64,000 bases of DNA, from assembly GCA_016870115.1 (NCBI GenBank), contig VGCH01000011.1:40006-104005 (forward strand), read 5' to 3'. This DNA is from Alphaproteobacteria bacterium. Lineage in GTDB: Bacteria; Pseudomonadota; Alphaproteobacteria; Reyranellales; Reyranellaceae. This document shows positions 52,893 through 62,032 of the stretch, one piece after another. How positions within the stretch are numbered: the first letter of the stretch is position 1; every line of letters begins with the position of its first letter. The notes below the pieces were generated by a model that saw only the letters and a program-made list of their open reading frames with translations, was not told the DNA's origin and did not search any database. Both the position numbers and the translations under genes were made by a program.

Positions 52893-53111
52893 ATGGACGG
52901 TGGCGGCGACGAGGCGCTTTCGCGCGGCAACCGAACAGACATGATCCTCGATGTCGACACCGGCCTCGACCGCGTCGACCTTGACTGTCCCGGTCTCGGC
53001 GGCGGGATGTGCGTCATGGCGGTCCCGACCGATGGCGCGACAGCCCTGAGACGCAACGGCCACGTCTGGATCGCCAACGAGCTCATCTGGGGGGGAACAT
53101 GCGAAAACTGA
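52893..53111 (+). CDS. Doubtful small open frame with coding-like codon use
   Basis: This 72-codon frame starts MDGGGDEALSRGN and ends ELIWGGTCEN. Its third positions are strongly G/C, as in the real genes around it, and its last 13 bases overlap the DUF4189 gene. There is no ribosome site before the ATG and I know no family for it. It may be real, a decayed gene, or chance in GC-rich DNA. Confidence 0.22.
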   Translation: MDGGGDEALSRGNRTDMILDVDTGLDRVDLDCPGLGGGMCVMAVPTDGATALRRNGHVWIANELIWGGTCEN

Positions 53112-53473
53112 TTTCGGCATTCGCCGGCAGTTTGGTCCTGCTGGTCGGCATTGGTGTGGCACAGGCCCAGACGCCGCAGTACTGGGCGGCCTACGCCTAC
53201 GACGCCACAAACGGCCGTTGGGGGCTGGCCTGGGGCCGGACCGATCGCCAGGCGACGATCAACGACGCGCTGAGCCGCTGCCAGACGCCGGGATGCCAAG
53301 TCGGCCACATCATGCTGGCGCGCTGCGTCGCGGTTGCCCAGGGCACGCAGCGCCCGCCCGGCTTCGGGATCGCCAACGACTCGCAAACGGCCAGCTTGAA
53401 CGCGCTCAATTTCTGCCGTCGCGGCGCCGCCGGCTCGACCTGCGAGGTTGCGGCGGTGCGCTGCGGCACCTGA
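53099..53473 (+). CDS. Secreted DUF4189-like protein
   Basis: A 124-residue protein with a signal peptide (RKLISAFAGSLVLLVGIGVAQAQ) and a domain resembling DUF4189: YWAAYAYDATNGRWGLAWGRTDRQATINDALSRCQTPGCQV, with paired cysteines at about 61, 66, 76 and further at 106, 115 and 122. The W-G-x-A-W x N-x-A-x-x-x-A-L-x-x-C core is the family mark. Six cysteines suggest disulfides in the periplasm. GGGGGG precedes the ATG. The function of the family is not known. Confidence 0.72.
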   Translation: MRKLISAFAGSLVLLVGIGVAQAQTPQYWAAYAYDATNGRWGLAWGRTDRQATINDALSRCQTPGCQVGHIMLARCVAVAQGTQRPPGFGIANDSQTASLNALNFCRRGAAGSTCEVAAVRCGT

Positions 53474-53489
53474 TTGGACGCGAGCCCGC

Positions 53490-54509
53490 TCAGCGCCAGG
53501 GCTCGACCAAGATCTTGGTGTGGCGCTCGGGGTTCGCGAGGTCCTCGAAAGCCTGCGCGACGCCCGCGAGTCCGACCTTACCGGTGATCAGCGCGCCGCC
53601 ATCGACCTTTCCCTCGGCCAGCAAGCGCAGGGCGCGGGCGAACTCGTCCGGCGTGTAACCCAGCACGAACTGCAGCTCGAGCTCCTTGTAGATCGCGAAC
53701 AGCGGCTCGATCGTGTCGGGCTCCATGCAGACGCCGGCGACGATCACGCGCGCGTCCCGCGGCGCCCTCTCGAACAGGCCCTGCAGCATCCCGGGCACGC
53801 CGACGCACTCGAAGACCGCGGCGCGTCGCGTCTCAGCCCAGCCAGCGAAGACATCCTCGCGCGCCGGGTCGATCGCGCGCGTGGCGCCGAGATGCAGCGC
53901 GAGTTCGCGCCGCTTGGGCGAAAAGTCCGAGACCGCGATGTCGCGAAATCCCTGTTCGCGCAAACCGACGACGACGGCGAGGCCGACCGGGCCGCAGCCG
54001 ATCACCGCCGGGGCCTCGTCGCCCGACAGGCGCGCCTTGGCGACGGCGTGCAGGCCGACGGCGAGCGGCTCCGTCAGCGCGGCGTGCTCCGTCGGCAGCC
54101 CGTTCGGTACCTCCAGAAGCAGCGACTCAGCCAGCAGCATGCGCTCGGCATAGCCGCCGGAGAACTCGTTGGAGTAGCCGATTCCGCGCGGACCGGCCGG
54201 GGTCGGCATCAGCGGCATGGCGCAGACGCGCGTTCCCGGTTTCAGCCGGCGCGCGGTGCGTGGGCCGTAGTCGAGAACCTCGCAGCAGAACTCATGCCCG
54301 AACACGATGTCGCGCGAGAGGTCCATCGGAACGCGGCCGGGCATCCGTCGTGCCGTCGCGGCCATGCGCGGCGCATGCTTGGCGGCGTGCAGGTCTGATC
54401 CGCAGATGCCGCAAGCGAGGGTGCGGACGAGAACCTGGCCGTCTCCGGGAACCGGCTCGGCGACTTCCGCGACCTCGATCGCGGCGTCGCGGAAGACCGC
54501 CGCCCTCAC
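53490..54509 (-). CDS. Zinc-binding alcohol-dehydrogenase family protein
   Basis: A 339-residue MDR with the catalytic zinc ligands in GICGSDLH and FGHEFCCEVL. The four-cysteine structural-zinc loop is missing, and GTRVCAMPLMPTPAGPRGIGYSNEFSGGYAERM stands in its place. The nucleotide-binding site is AVIGCGPVGLAVVVGLREQGFRDIAVSDFSPKRRELALHLGA, with Asp at the end of strand two favouring NAD. The GTG start overlaps the hydrolase stop in GTGA, so the hydrolase and dehydrogenase are one unit. Confidence 0.87.
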   Translation of the reverse strand: MRAAVFRDAAIEVAEVAEPVPGDGQVLVRTLACGICGSDLHAAKHAPRMAATARRMPGRVPMDLSRDIVFGHEFCCEVLDYGPRTARRLKPGTRVCAMPLMPTPAGPRGIGYSNEFSGGYAERMLLAESLLLEVPNGLPTEHAALTEPLAVGLHAVAKARLSGDEAPAVIGCGPVGLAVVVGLREQGFRDIAVSDFSPKRRELALHLGATRAIDPAREDVFAGWAETRRAAVFECVGVPGMLQGLFERAPRDARVIVAGVCMEPDTIEPLFAIYKELELQFVLGYTPDEFARALRLLAEGKVDGGALITGKVGLAGVAQAFEDLANPERHTKILVEPWR

Positions 54510-55393
54510 TTGATGAACTCCCGCACCTCGGAAACGAGATCGTCCAGCCGATCGTGATGTACCCAGTGCCCCGCGCGCTCGTAGCTCGAGACGCGAGCGC
54601 TCTTGAAGTGCCGGATGCGACCGTCGTCCTGCGGGTTGGAGGCCCAGCTCTCCTTGCCGTAGACCAGAAGGGTCGGGCACTCGATGCGCGACCACAGCCC
54701 CTCAATGTCGTCGTATACCATGTCGTAGGGCGCCCAGGCGCGGACATAGTTGTCGAACTTCCAGCTGTAGGTGCCGTCCTCGTTCTGGTTCACACCCTGC
54801 TGGGTGAGGTGCCGCGCCTGATCGGCGCTCAGGTGCTTGTTCTCGTCCTGCATGCGCTTGAACGCATCCTCGATCGTGGGATAGCGCCGCGGCAGGCGAC
54901 CCGACAATTTGCGCTGCTCGTCGATCCAGCCGCGCATGCGCTCGTCGATCGTCTTGCGGCCGCGCTCGGCGATCATCTTAGGCGATGGACCAAGGCCCTC
55001 GATCGCCACCAGCTTGCGCACGGTCTCGGGGTAGATGCCGGCGTAGCGCAGGCAGATATTGCCTCCCAGTGAGTGCGCCACGATCGTGACCGGCGCGAGC
55101 TTCTGCTGATGGATGAGCTGGGCCAAATCGTAGATGTAGGCCGCCATCGAATAGTTGCCGTCGGGCGACCACTGGCTGTCGCCGTGCCCCCGCAGATCCG
55201 GACAGATGATGTGCCAGTCCTTGCGCAGAGCCTGCGCGACCCAATCCCAGTTGCGACAGTGATCGCGCCCGCCATGCACCAGCAGGAGGGGCGGCGCGTC
55301 GGGATTGCCCCAGTCGACGTAGTGCAGACGCAGGCGCTGGGAGAAGAAGACCCGCGACGTCGGCCCCGGGGCATTGTGCAATGTATCGTCCAT
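54506..55393 (-). CDS. Alpha/beta hydrolase
   Basis: A 295-residue alpha/beta-hydrolase. The oxyanion motif LLLVHGGRDHCRNWDWVA, the nucleophile elbow VAHSLGGNICLRYAG (Ser about 115) and the late YERAGHWVHHDRLDDLVSEVREFI with the catalytic histidine are clear. It could be an esterase, lactonase or C-C hydrolase; it is cotranscribed with the zinc dehydrogenase. The ATG at 55393 begins the family's normal N terminus; an extension upstream lacks a ribosome site. It is divergent from the Rieske gene. Confidence 0.88.
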   Translation of the reverse strand: MDDTLHNAPGPTSRVFFSQRLRLHYVDWGNPDAPPLLLVHGGRDHCRNWDWVAQALRKDWHIICPDLRGHGDSQWSPDGNYSMAAYIYDLAQLIHQQKLAPVTIVAHSLGGNICLRYAGIYPETVRKLVAIEGLGPSPKMIAERGRKTIDERMRGWIDEQRKLSGRLPRRYPTIEDAFKRMQDENKHLSADQARHLTQQGVNQNEDGTYSWKFDNYVRAWAPYDMVYDDIEGLWSRIECPTLLVYGKESWASNPQDDGRIRHFKSARVSSYERAGHWVHHDRLDDLVSEVREFIK

Positions 55394-55478
55394 CGTCCGT
55401 CTATAGAGCGGTTCGCCGGCTCTCGGGAAGCGCCCGCGCGGATGACAGGCCGGCCGATTTGGGTCACCATTCCGCGTC

Positions 55479-56810
55479 ATGGACCAGGCGCAGAATGAGT
55501 TGATGACGCGCACCGGCCCGGGGACACCGGCCGGTCGCCTGATGCGGCAATACTGGCATCCGGTGGCGCTCGTCGACGAGCTGGAAGGCCCCCGCCCCGC
55601 CCGCGCGGTCAGGGTTCTGGGCGAAGACTACGTGCTGTTTCGAGACGAGCGCGGACGGCTTGGCATGCTCGATCGCGCCTGCCCGCATCGTGGCGTCGAT
55701 CTCTCTTTCGGTCGCCTCGAAGATGGCGGCCTGCGCTGTCTCCTGCATGGCTGGCTGTTCGACGTCGAGGGCAAGTGCCTCGAGACCCCCGCCGAGCCCA
55801 AGGGCAGCGTGCTCTGCCAGCGCGTCCGCGCCCGCAGCTACCCAGTGGAAGAACGCAACGGAATCATCTGGGCGTGGCTCGGCGAGGGCGCGGCGCCGGC
55901 GTTCCCCGATCTCGACTGTTTTCTCGCGCCGCGCAGCCACGCTTTCGCTTTCAAGGGCCACATCGCCTGCAACTGGCTACAGGCGCTGGAGGTCGGCATC
56001 GACCCCGCGCACGCCTCGTTCCTGCACCGTTTCTTCGAGGACGAGACGACGGATGGCGCTGCCTATGGTCGGCAGTTCCGCGCCGCCTCGGTCGATTCCG
56101 ACATCCCGATGACGCGGCTGATGCGCGAGTATCCCAACCCGCGGATCGACGTCGAGGGCACCGACTACGGTTTGCGTCTCTTCACGCGCCGGCACATCGA
56201 CGAGCGCCGCACGCATCTGCGCGTCACCAACCTCGTCTTCCCCTATGCCTTTGTCATCCCGCTCAGCGCGGAAATGACCATCACCCAATGGCACGTACCG
56301 ATCGACGACGTGAGCTGCTACTGGTACACAATCTTCACCAGCTTCGGCGCGCCAGTTGACCACCGGCTGATGCGCGAGCAGCGGCTGCAACTCTATGAAC
56401 TGCCCGACTACAAGCCGCGAAAGCACCGCGGCAACGCCTGGGGATACGACATCGAGGAGCAGAAGCGCTCGACCTTCACCGGCATGGGCAACGACATCAA
56501 CGTGCACGACCAGTGGGCGATCGAGTCGATGGGCGCGATCCAAGACCGCACGCGCGAGCATCTTGGCACCACCGACAAGGCGATCCTCGCCAACCGTCGC
56601 TTGCTCCTGCGCGCCATCGCCCAGGTGGAGGCCGGCGAGGCGCCGTTGATGCATCTCGACCGGGCCCGCGCGGCGACGATTCGGGGACCGGTGACCTGCG
56701 ACGCGATCGGCCCCACGACCGGCTGGGAGACCTACTGGAAGGAGCTCGACCGCCGCCGCCGCGCCGGCTCCGACTGGGCGCGTGCCACCGCCTCGCCGCT
56801 GGTCGCCTGA
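55479..56810 (+). CDS. Rieske non-heme iron ring-hydroxylating oxygenase, alpha subunit
   Basis: A 443-residue oxygenase of the phthalate 4,5-dioxygenase / carbazole type with no separate beta subunit. Rieske ligands are Cys68 and His70 (ACPHRGVD) with Cys87 and His90 (CLLHGWLFD). The mononuclear iron site is GIDPAHASFLH (His178, His183). It hydroxylates or O/N-demethylates an aromatic compound and needs an electron-transfer partner, which is not in the window. It starts a group with a glutamine-synthetase-like ligase, seven bases apart. Confidence 0.9.
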   Translation: MDQAQNELMTRTGPGTPAGRLMRQYWHPVALVDELEGPRPARAVRVLGEDYVLFRDERGRLGMLDRACPHRGVDLSFGRLEDGGLRCLLHGWLFDVEGKCLETPAEPKGSVLCQRVRARSYPVEERNGIIWAWLGEGAAPAFPDLDCFLAPRSHAFAFKGHIACNWLQALEVGIDPAHASFLHRFFEDETTDGAAYGRQFRAASVDSDIPMTRLMREYPNPRIDVEGTDYGLRLFTRRHIDERRTHLRVTNLVFPYAFVIPLSAEMTITQWHVPIDDVSCYWYTIFTSFGAPVDHRLMREQRLQLYELPDYKPRKHRGNAWGYDIEEQKRSTFTGMGNDINVHDQWAIESMGAIQDRTREHLGTTDKAILANRRLLLRAIAQVEAGEAPLMHLDRARAATIRGPVTCDAIGPTTGWETYWKELDRRRRAGSDWARATASPLVA

Positions 56811-56817
56811 CCGCACG

Positions 56818-58254
56818 ATGAGTCTCGCCGAGCGCGCGGGCGTTTGGGACGCCGACCGTCGGGCCGCGGGCGAGGATGTCGCGCGCTGGATCGAGGCCGA
56901 CGACATCAAGGTCGTGCGACTCTCCTTCGTCGACCAACACGGCATCACGCGGGGCAAGACGGTGACCGCCGATCAGATCGGCCGCGCGCTGCGCGACGGC
57001 GTCGGTTTCCCGTCTACGCTCCTGCTGAAGGACACCGCCGGCCGCACGGTGTTTCCGGTCTGGACACCGGGCGGCGCCGGACTGCCCGAGTTCGACGGCG
57101 CCGCAGACTGCTTCATGCTGCCCGACCCGGCGACGTTTCGCGTACTGCCCTGGGCGCCGCACACCGGCTGGCTGATCTGCGATATCCATTTCGCCGACGG
57201 GCGGCCCGTTCCCTTCGCCACGCGCCATCTCTATCGCCGCAGCCTCGACGCGCTGGCGCGCGCCGGCTTCGACTTCAAAGCCGGGCTTGAGGTCGAGTTT
57301 CATCTGTTCCGTCGCGTCGGCGAGGCGCTCGGGCTGGAGGACGCGGCGTCGCCCGGCCAGCCCGGCCGGCCGCCGCAGGTCGCCTTGCTGAATCAGGGGT
57401 ACCAGTACCTCACCGAGCAGCGCTACGACGTGCTCGATCCGATCCTCGAGACGCTTCGCAAGAACGTGGTCGGGTTGGGGCTCAAGCTGCGCTCGCTTGA
57501 GGTCGAGTTCGGTCCCAGCCAGGTCGAGTTCACCTTCGACACCGGAATAGGCCTGGAGCCAGCCGATGCGATGGTCCTGTTCCGCAACACGGTGAAGCAA
57601 GTCGCGGCGCGTGAAGGCTACCACGCCACCTTCATGTGCCGGCCCCGAATCGCCAACGGCATGTCGAGCGGCTGGCACCTGCATCAGTCGTTGGTCGATC
57701 GTGCGACCGGAGGCAACGCGTTCGTCGATCCGGCCGCGCCTCTATCGGCGTCCGGCCTGCACTTTATGGGGGGATTGCTGGCCAAGGCGCGGGCGGCGAC
57801 AGCGCTCGCCTGCCCGACCATCAACGCCTATCGGCGGTTCAAGGCCTTCTCGCTCGCCCCCGACCGCGCGGTGTGGGGACGCGACAATCGCGGTGCGATG
57901 CTGCGCCTGCTGGGCGGTCCGGGCGATCCGGCAACGCATATCGAGAACCGCATCGGTGAGCCAGCTGCGAACCCCTACCTCTATATGGCGAGCCAGGTGA
58001 TCTGCGGTCTTGCGGGGCTCGAGTCGCGTCGCGATCCCGGCCCTTCGTCCGACGCGCCCTACGGTGCGGCTGCCACTCCCCTGCCGCGCTCCCTCGGCGA
58101 GGCACTGGAGGCGCTCCACGCGAGCGCCGTCCTGCGTGCCGGTCTCGGCGATACGTTCATCGACTATTTCGTTCGCTTGAAGCGCGCCGAGATCGAACGC
58201 CATGAGGCCGAGGTCTCGGATTGGGAACAGCGCGAATACTTCGATCTCTTCTGA
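56818..58254 (+). CDS. Glutamine-synthetase-family ligase (gamma-glutamylamide type)
   Basis: A 478-residue GS-fold protein. It has the family's nucleotide and metal motifs (GLEVEFHLF, LEVEFGPSQVEFTF, GWHLHQSLVDR, RAVWGRDNRGAMLRL and HIENRIGEPAANPYLYMASQV) but lacks the adenylylation tyrosine region and regulatory features of GlnA. Relatives such as PuuA, IpuC and AtdA1 join glutamate to amines such as putrescine, isopropylamine or aniline. It lies seven bases after the Rieske gene, which recalls aniline dioxygenase clusters. Gamma-glutamylation of an amine substrate is therefore plausible but unproved. Confidence 0.82.
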   Translation: MSLAERAGVWDADRRAAGEDVARWIEADDIKVVRLSFVDQHGITRGKTVTADQIGRALRDGVGFPSTLLLKDTAGRTVFPVWTPGGAGLPEFDGAADCFMLPDPATFRVLPWAPHTGWLICDIHFADGRPVPFATRHLYRRSLDALARAGFDFKAGLEVEFHLFRRVGEALGLEDAASPGQPGRPPQVALLNQGYQYLTEQRYDVLDPILETLRKNVVGLGLKLRSLEVEFGPSQVEFTFDTGIGLEPADAMVLFRNTVKQVAAREGYHATFMCRPRIANGMSSGWHLHQSLVDRATGGNAFVDPAAPLSASGLHFMGGLLAKARAATALACPTINAYRRFKAFSLAPDRAVWGRDNRGAMLRLLGGPGDPATHIENRIGEPAANPYLYMASQVICGLAGLESRRDPGPSSDAPYGAAATPLPRSLGEALEALHASAVLRAGLGDTFIDYFVRLKRAEIERHEAEVSDWEQREYFDLF

Positions 58255-58261
58255 GGTCGCC

Positions 58262-59338
58262 TCAACCGAGCCGCGCGCGGGCCTGTGCGGTCTCCTCCAC
58301 CAGCAATCGCGTAAGCTCGCCGGCCGGCATCGCGCGGGCGAGGCGCCCGGCCTGACCGCTCCAGAGCGAGGTGAAGTCCCCGCTGCCGCGCGCCTCGGCA
58401 GCGGTGCGCAATGGCGTCGTGGCACCCGCGGCAAGCGGAAACTGCGGTGCGAGCGGCGACAGCGGCCCCACCTCGCGCATGAACCGGTTCAGGATTCCCC
58501 GCGCCGGCCGACCCGTAAAGACGTTCGTGAGGCAGGTGCTGCCGTCGTCCGTTGCCGCGAGGGCGGCACGATGGATCGCTGATGTCTTGGCCTCGGGCGT
58601 GAGCAGGTAGGCCGTGCCGATCTGCGCTCCCGCAGCGCCGAGCGCCAGCGCCGCCGCGATCCCGCGCCCGTCGGCGATACCGCCGGCCGCAATCACCGGC
58701 ACCTTCACGGCGTCAACCATCTGCGGGACCAGTGCCATGGTGCCTGGCTGGGCGCCGACATCGTCGGTCAGGAACATGCCGCGATGACCACCGGCTTCGG
58801 CGCCCTGCGCCACTACGGCCGCCACGCCGCGCGCCTCCAGCCAGCGCGCCTCCGCCACAGTTGTCGCCGAACTCACGATCAGGATCCCTGCAGCGCGCAG
58901 CGGTGCCAACAGCGCTTCGTCCGGCAAACCGAAATGGAAACTGGCGACCTTCGGCCGGTACTCGAGCAGGATCTCACCCATGGCCGCGCTATAAGGCGCC
59001 CGCGTCGGCCCCTTGTCGGCGTCGGCCGGCGAGAGACCGAACTCGGCGTAGTAAGTGGCAAGCCGTTCACACCATGCCGCCTCGCGTGCGGCGTCCGCGA
59101 CGGGGGGAGTGTGGCAGAAGAAGTTGACGTTGATCGGACGATCCGTTTGCTGACGCACCTGCTGCAACTCCGCGCGCAGCTGCTCGGGCGTCAGCATCGC
59201 CGCCGCAAGGGAACCGAATCCACCGGCCTTGGCGACCTCGATCGCGAGCGCGGGTGTGTTTGGCCCCGCCATGGGCGCCTGGATCAGCGGGTGTTCGATG
59301 CCGAACAGGTCAAGCAATCGACGATCGGGCCAGTGCAT
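58262..59338 (-). CDS. Nitronate monooxygenase family flavoenzyme
   Basis: A 358-residue FMN barrel of the nitronate monooxygenase (2-nitropropane dioxygenase) family. It has HPLIQAPMAGPNTPALAIEVAKAGGFGSLAAAMLTPEQL, INVNFFCHTPP, VVAQGAEAGGHRGMFL with the catalytic His, and PVIAAGGIADGRGIAAALALGAAGAQIGTAYL, the phosphate site. It oxidises alkyl nitronates or, in some relatives, reduces enals. The ATG at 59338 is preferred over GTG 59350, which lies inside the AGGAGG ribosome site. Convergent with the GS-like gene. Confidence 0.88.
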   Translation of the reverse strand: MHWPDRRLLDLFGIEHPLIQAPMAGPNTPALAIEVAKAGGFGSLAAAMLTPEQLRAELQQVRQQTDRPINVNFFCHTPPVADAAREAAWCERLATYYAEFGLSPADADKGPTRAPYSAAMGEILLEYRPKVASFHFGLPDEALLAPLRAAGILIVSSATTVAEARWLEARGVAAVVAQGAEAGGHRGMFLTDDVGAQPGTMALVPQMVDAVKVPVIAAGGIADGRGIAAALALGAAGAQIGTAYLLTPEAKTSAIHRAALAATDDGSTCLTNVFTGRPARGILNRFMREVGPLSPLAPQFPLAAGATTPLRTAAEARGSGDFTSLWSGQAGRLARAMPAGELTRLLVEETAQARARLG

Positions 59339-59388
59339 GTTGGCAGTCACCTCCTGTTGCCCGTAAGCTATCGCGCAACGGAGGAACT

Positions 59389-59781
59389 ATGCCAGACAAA
59401 GCGGGGCCTGACATCGTTGGCGCGGCGCCGGTGTTCCGGGTGTCCGACTTCGCGACCGCGCTCGCCTACTACCGCGATACGCTGGGCTTTGCCGTGACGT
59501 TCCAGTGGGGCGAGCCGACCTTCTATGCGTGCCTGCGCCGCGGCGAGCTCGATCTGCACATCAACGCGTCGCCCGATCCAAGGCGTCCGCCGGGTGCCAG
59601 CCTCGTTTGCGGCTTCGTGTCGGACGTCGACGGTCTGTACAGCGAGCTCTCGGGTCGTGGCGCGCGCATCGCCACACCGCCGCAGACCCTTCCCTACGGC
59701 ATGCGCGAGTTCAATCTGGAAGATCTCGACGGCAACTGCATCGTATTCGGCATGTCGGTTGGCGACGGCGCGAAGGAGTAG
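59389..59781 (+). CDS. VOC-family protein (glyoxalase/bleomycin-resistance type)
   Basis: A 130-residue vicinal-oxygen-chelate protein with two beta-alpha-beta-beta-beta units: APVFRVSDFATALAYYRDTLGFAVTFQW and VCGFVSDVDGLYSELSGRGARIATPPQTLPYGMREFNLEDLDGNCIVFG. The likely metal ligands are the late glutamate (MREFNLEDLDGN) and the His in DLHIN. It may be a glyoxalase-like or resistance protein. GGAGGAACT precedes the ATG. Two bases separate it from the next amidase gene. Confidence 0.83.
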   Translation: MPDKAGPDIVGAAPVFRVSDFATALAYYRDTLGFAVTFQWGEPTFYACLRRGELDLHINASPDPRRPPGASLVCGFVSDVDGLYSELSGRGARIATPPQTLPYGMREFNLEDLDGNCIVFGMSVGDGAKE

Positions 59782-59783
59782 AC

Positions 59784-61187
59784 ATGGAACTCTGGCAACT
59801 CGACGCGACCGAGCAGGCGCGCCTGATTCGCACCGGTCGCGCGTCGGCCGTCGAAGCCGTGAAATCGTCCCTGGCGCGACTGCACAAGGTGAACCCCGCG
59901 ATCAATGCGGTGGTGCGCGTGCTGGAAACCGAGGCCCTGGCCGCGGCCGAGACGGCGGATGCCCACCGCGCGCGCGGCCACGCACTCGGCCCCCTGCACG
60001 GCGTGCCGGTCACCACCAAGATCAACGTCGACCAGGCAGGTCAGCCGACCGACAACGGTATCGTCGCCTACCGGGACAATGTCGCAAGCGAGGACAGCCC
60101 GGTCGTCGCCAACCTGCGGCGCGCCGGGGCCATCCTGATCGGGCGCACCAATGCGCCCGCCTTCTCGATGCGCATCTTCAGCGATAACGCGCTTCACGGC
60201 CGCACGCTCAATCCGCGCGACCCCTCGGTCACGCCCGGTGGCTCAAGCGGCGGCGCCGGAGCCTCGATCGCGACCGGCATCGGCGCCATCGCCCATGGCA
60301 ACGACATTGGCGGCTCGGTGCGCGTGCCGGCGCACTGTTGCGGCGTCGTAGGTCTGCGACCGGGCTTCGGTCGCATCCCGTCGATTAGCCCGCTCGCGCC
60401 GGTCGGCCGGCCGCTCGGCGCGCAATGGATGGCGGTGCAGGGCCCGCACACGCGCACGGTGCGCGACGCGCGACTGGCGCTGGAGGTGATGTCCCGTGCC
60501 GACCGCCGCGACTGGCGTTCGCTCGATGTGCCGGTGGAAGGCCCGCCGCCAGCGCGTCCCATTCGCGTCGCGTTGGTGCCCGACCTGCCGGGCGGTCCCA
60601 CGCATCCTGCGCAGAGCGCCGCCGTCCGTCAGGCCGGCAAACACCTGCAAGCGGCGGGCTATGCGGTTGAGGAAATGCTGCCACCCGACATCGAGCGCGG
60701 CATCGAGATCTGGCACGAGATCAACGTCACCGACATGCGCCATGGGCTGTGGCCGCTGATGCAGCAGGTCGGCGATCCCGACGGACAGGCGTCGATGGGC
60801 GCCTGGATGGATATGTTCAAGCCGCTCGACGTTGCGGGCTATGTGAAAGCAATCGTCGAGCGCGACACGCTGATGCTGCGCTGGTCGCAGTTCCTGCTTC
60901 AGTGGCCGCTGGTCGTGATGCCGGTCCTGGCCGGCCTGCCGCCGCGGCAGGTCGCCGACCTCGACAAGGCGGGCCAGACGGAAGTGTTGCAGGGACTGCG
61001 GCCGTCACTGCTCGCGCCGCTGCTTGGCCTGCCCGGCCTCGCGGTCCCCGTGGGCAGCCACGGCAAGCTGCGGACGGGTGTGCAGATCATGGCCAATCGT
61101 TGGCGCGAGGACATGGCGCTCGATGCCGGCGAGGTTATCGAGGCGGCCGAAGGCGCGGTGACACCGATCGATCCGGTCGCGGTGTAG
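59784..61187 (+). CDS. Amidase signature family hydrolase
   Basis: A 467-residue amidase with Lys79 (VPVTTKINV), GGSSGG at 152-157 and Ser178 (DIGGSVRVPA). NLRRAGAILIGRTNAPAFSMR and the C-terminal GLAVPVGSHGKLRTGVQIMANRWRED are typical. It is related to the amidase at 46780 only at family level. It starts after an AAGGAG site two bases after the VOC gene, so the two are coexpressed. Confidence 0.9.
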   Translation: MELWQLDATEQARLIRTGRASAVEAVKSSLARLHKVNPAINAVVRVLETEALAAAETADAHRARGHALGPLHGVPVTTKINVDQAGQPTDNGIVAYRDNVASEDSPVVANLRRAGAILIGRTNAPAFSMRIFSDNALHGRTLNPRDPSVTPGGSSGGAGASIATGIGAIAHGNDIGGSVRVPAHCCGVVGLRPGFGRIPSISPLAPVGRPLGAQWMAVQGPHTRTVRDARLALEVMSRADRRDWRSLDVPVEGPPPARPIRVALVPDLPGGPTHPAQSAAVRQAGKHLQAAGYAVEEMLPPDIERGIEIWHEINVTDMRHGLWPLMQQVGDPDGQASMGAWMDMFKPLDVAGYVKAIVERDTLMLRWSQFLLQWPLVVMPVLAGLPPRQVADLDKAGQTEVLQGLRPSLLAPLLGLPGLAVPVGSHGKLRTGVQIMANRWREDMALDAGEVIEAAEGAVTPIDPVAV

Positions 61188-61199
61188 GAGCGGATCGGG

Positions 61200-61952
61200 T
61201 CAGGCGCGGCCGCCATCAACCTGATAGTGCTGCGCGGTGATCGCCGACGCCTCGTCGGAGCAGAGGAACAACACCGCGCGCGCGATGTCGTCGGGCATCA
61301 GCCAGCGCTTGAGACACTGGTTGCGCATCGTCGCGGCCTCCGCGTCGGGCGTGATCCAAAGCTTCTCCTGACGCTCGGTGCGGACCCAGCCGGGCGCGAT
61401 GGCGTTGCAGCGGATGCCATGCACGCCGTAGTCGCGGGCGATGGAGCGCGTGAGGCCGAGCATCGCCGACTTGGCGGCGGTGTAGATCGCCATGCCGCCG
61501 GTCATCGCGACCCAGGAGATCGATGAGAAATTCACGATCGCGCCCGCCTTGGCGGTGACCATGTCGGGCAGCACGGCTTGCGTCGCGAAGAAGGCATGCT
61601 TGAGGTTCACCGCGATACGGCCGTCGAAGTACTCCGGCGTCACATCCTCGGTGCGATGCCGATCGTCATGCGCGGCGTTGTTCACCAGCACCTGGACCGG
61701 CCCCTGCGCCGCCCGCAACTCCGCGATGGCCGCGCGCAGCGCCGTGATATCGGTGATGTCGGCCTTCACGAACCGCACCGCCGCACCCAACTCCGAGGCC
61801 AGCGCACGCGACGGCGCCTCGGCGATGTCGACAAAGCCGACCTTCGCTTTCTGACGGGCGAAGTGGCGCACGATCGCCGCGCCAATGCCGGAACCGCCGC
61901 CCGTCACGATGACGCTCTTGCCTTCGAGATCCGGATAGATCGCGCCTGCCAT
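61200..61952 (-). CDS. Short-chain dehydrogenase/reductase
   Basis: A 250-residue SDR. TGGGSGIG (17-24), the VDIAE aspartate for NAD, NNAA (about 92), SISWV with the catalytic serine and YTAAK (Tyr156-Lys160 region) are present, ending TAQHYQVDGGRA. Convergent with the amidase (12-base gap) and divergent from NIPSNAP. The substrate is not predictable. Confidence 0.88.
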   Translation of the reverse strand: MAGAIYPDLEGKSVIVTGGGSGIGAAIVRHFARQKAKVGFVDIAEAPSRALASELGAAVRFVKADITDITALRAAIAELRAAQGPVQVLVNNAAHDDRHRTEDVTPEYFDGRIAVNLKHAFFATQAVLPDMVTAKAGAIVNFSSISWVAMTGGMAIYTAAKSAMLGLTRSIARDYGVHGIRCNAIAPGWVRTERQEKLWITPDAEAATMRNQCLKRWLMPDDIARAVLFLCSDEASAITAQHYQVDGGRA

Positions 61953-62032
61953 GGCCTTCTCCTCTTGCCGCCGCGGTTGCGAATCGACGGCCGAACCCCG
62001 ACACTCGCAGACAACGAACCCGGAGGAAATGC

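Noticed and set aside
56818..58254. Housekeeping glutamine synthetase GlnA
   Set aside because: The N-terminal region and C-terminal motif (ENRIGEPAANPYLY) fit the amine-ligase-like group, no adenylylation site is visible, and the context is catabolic.
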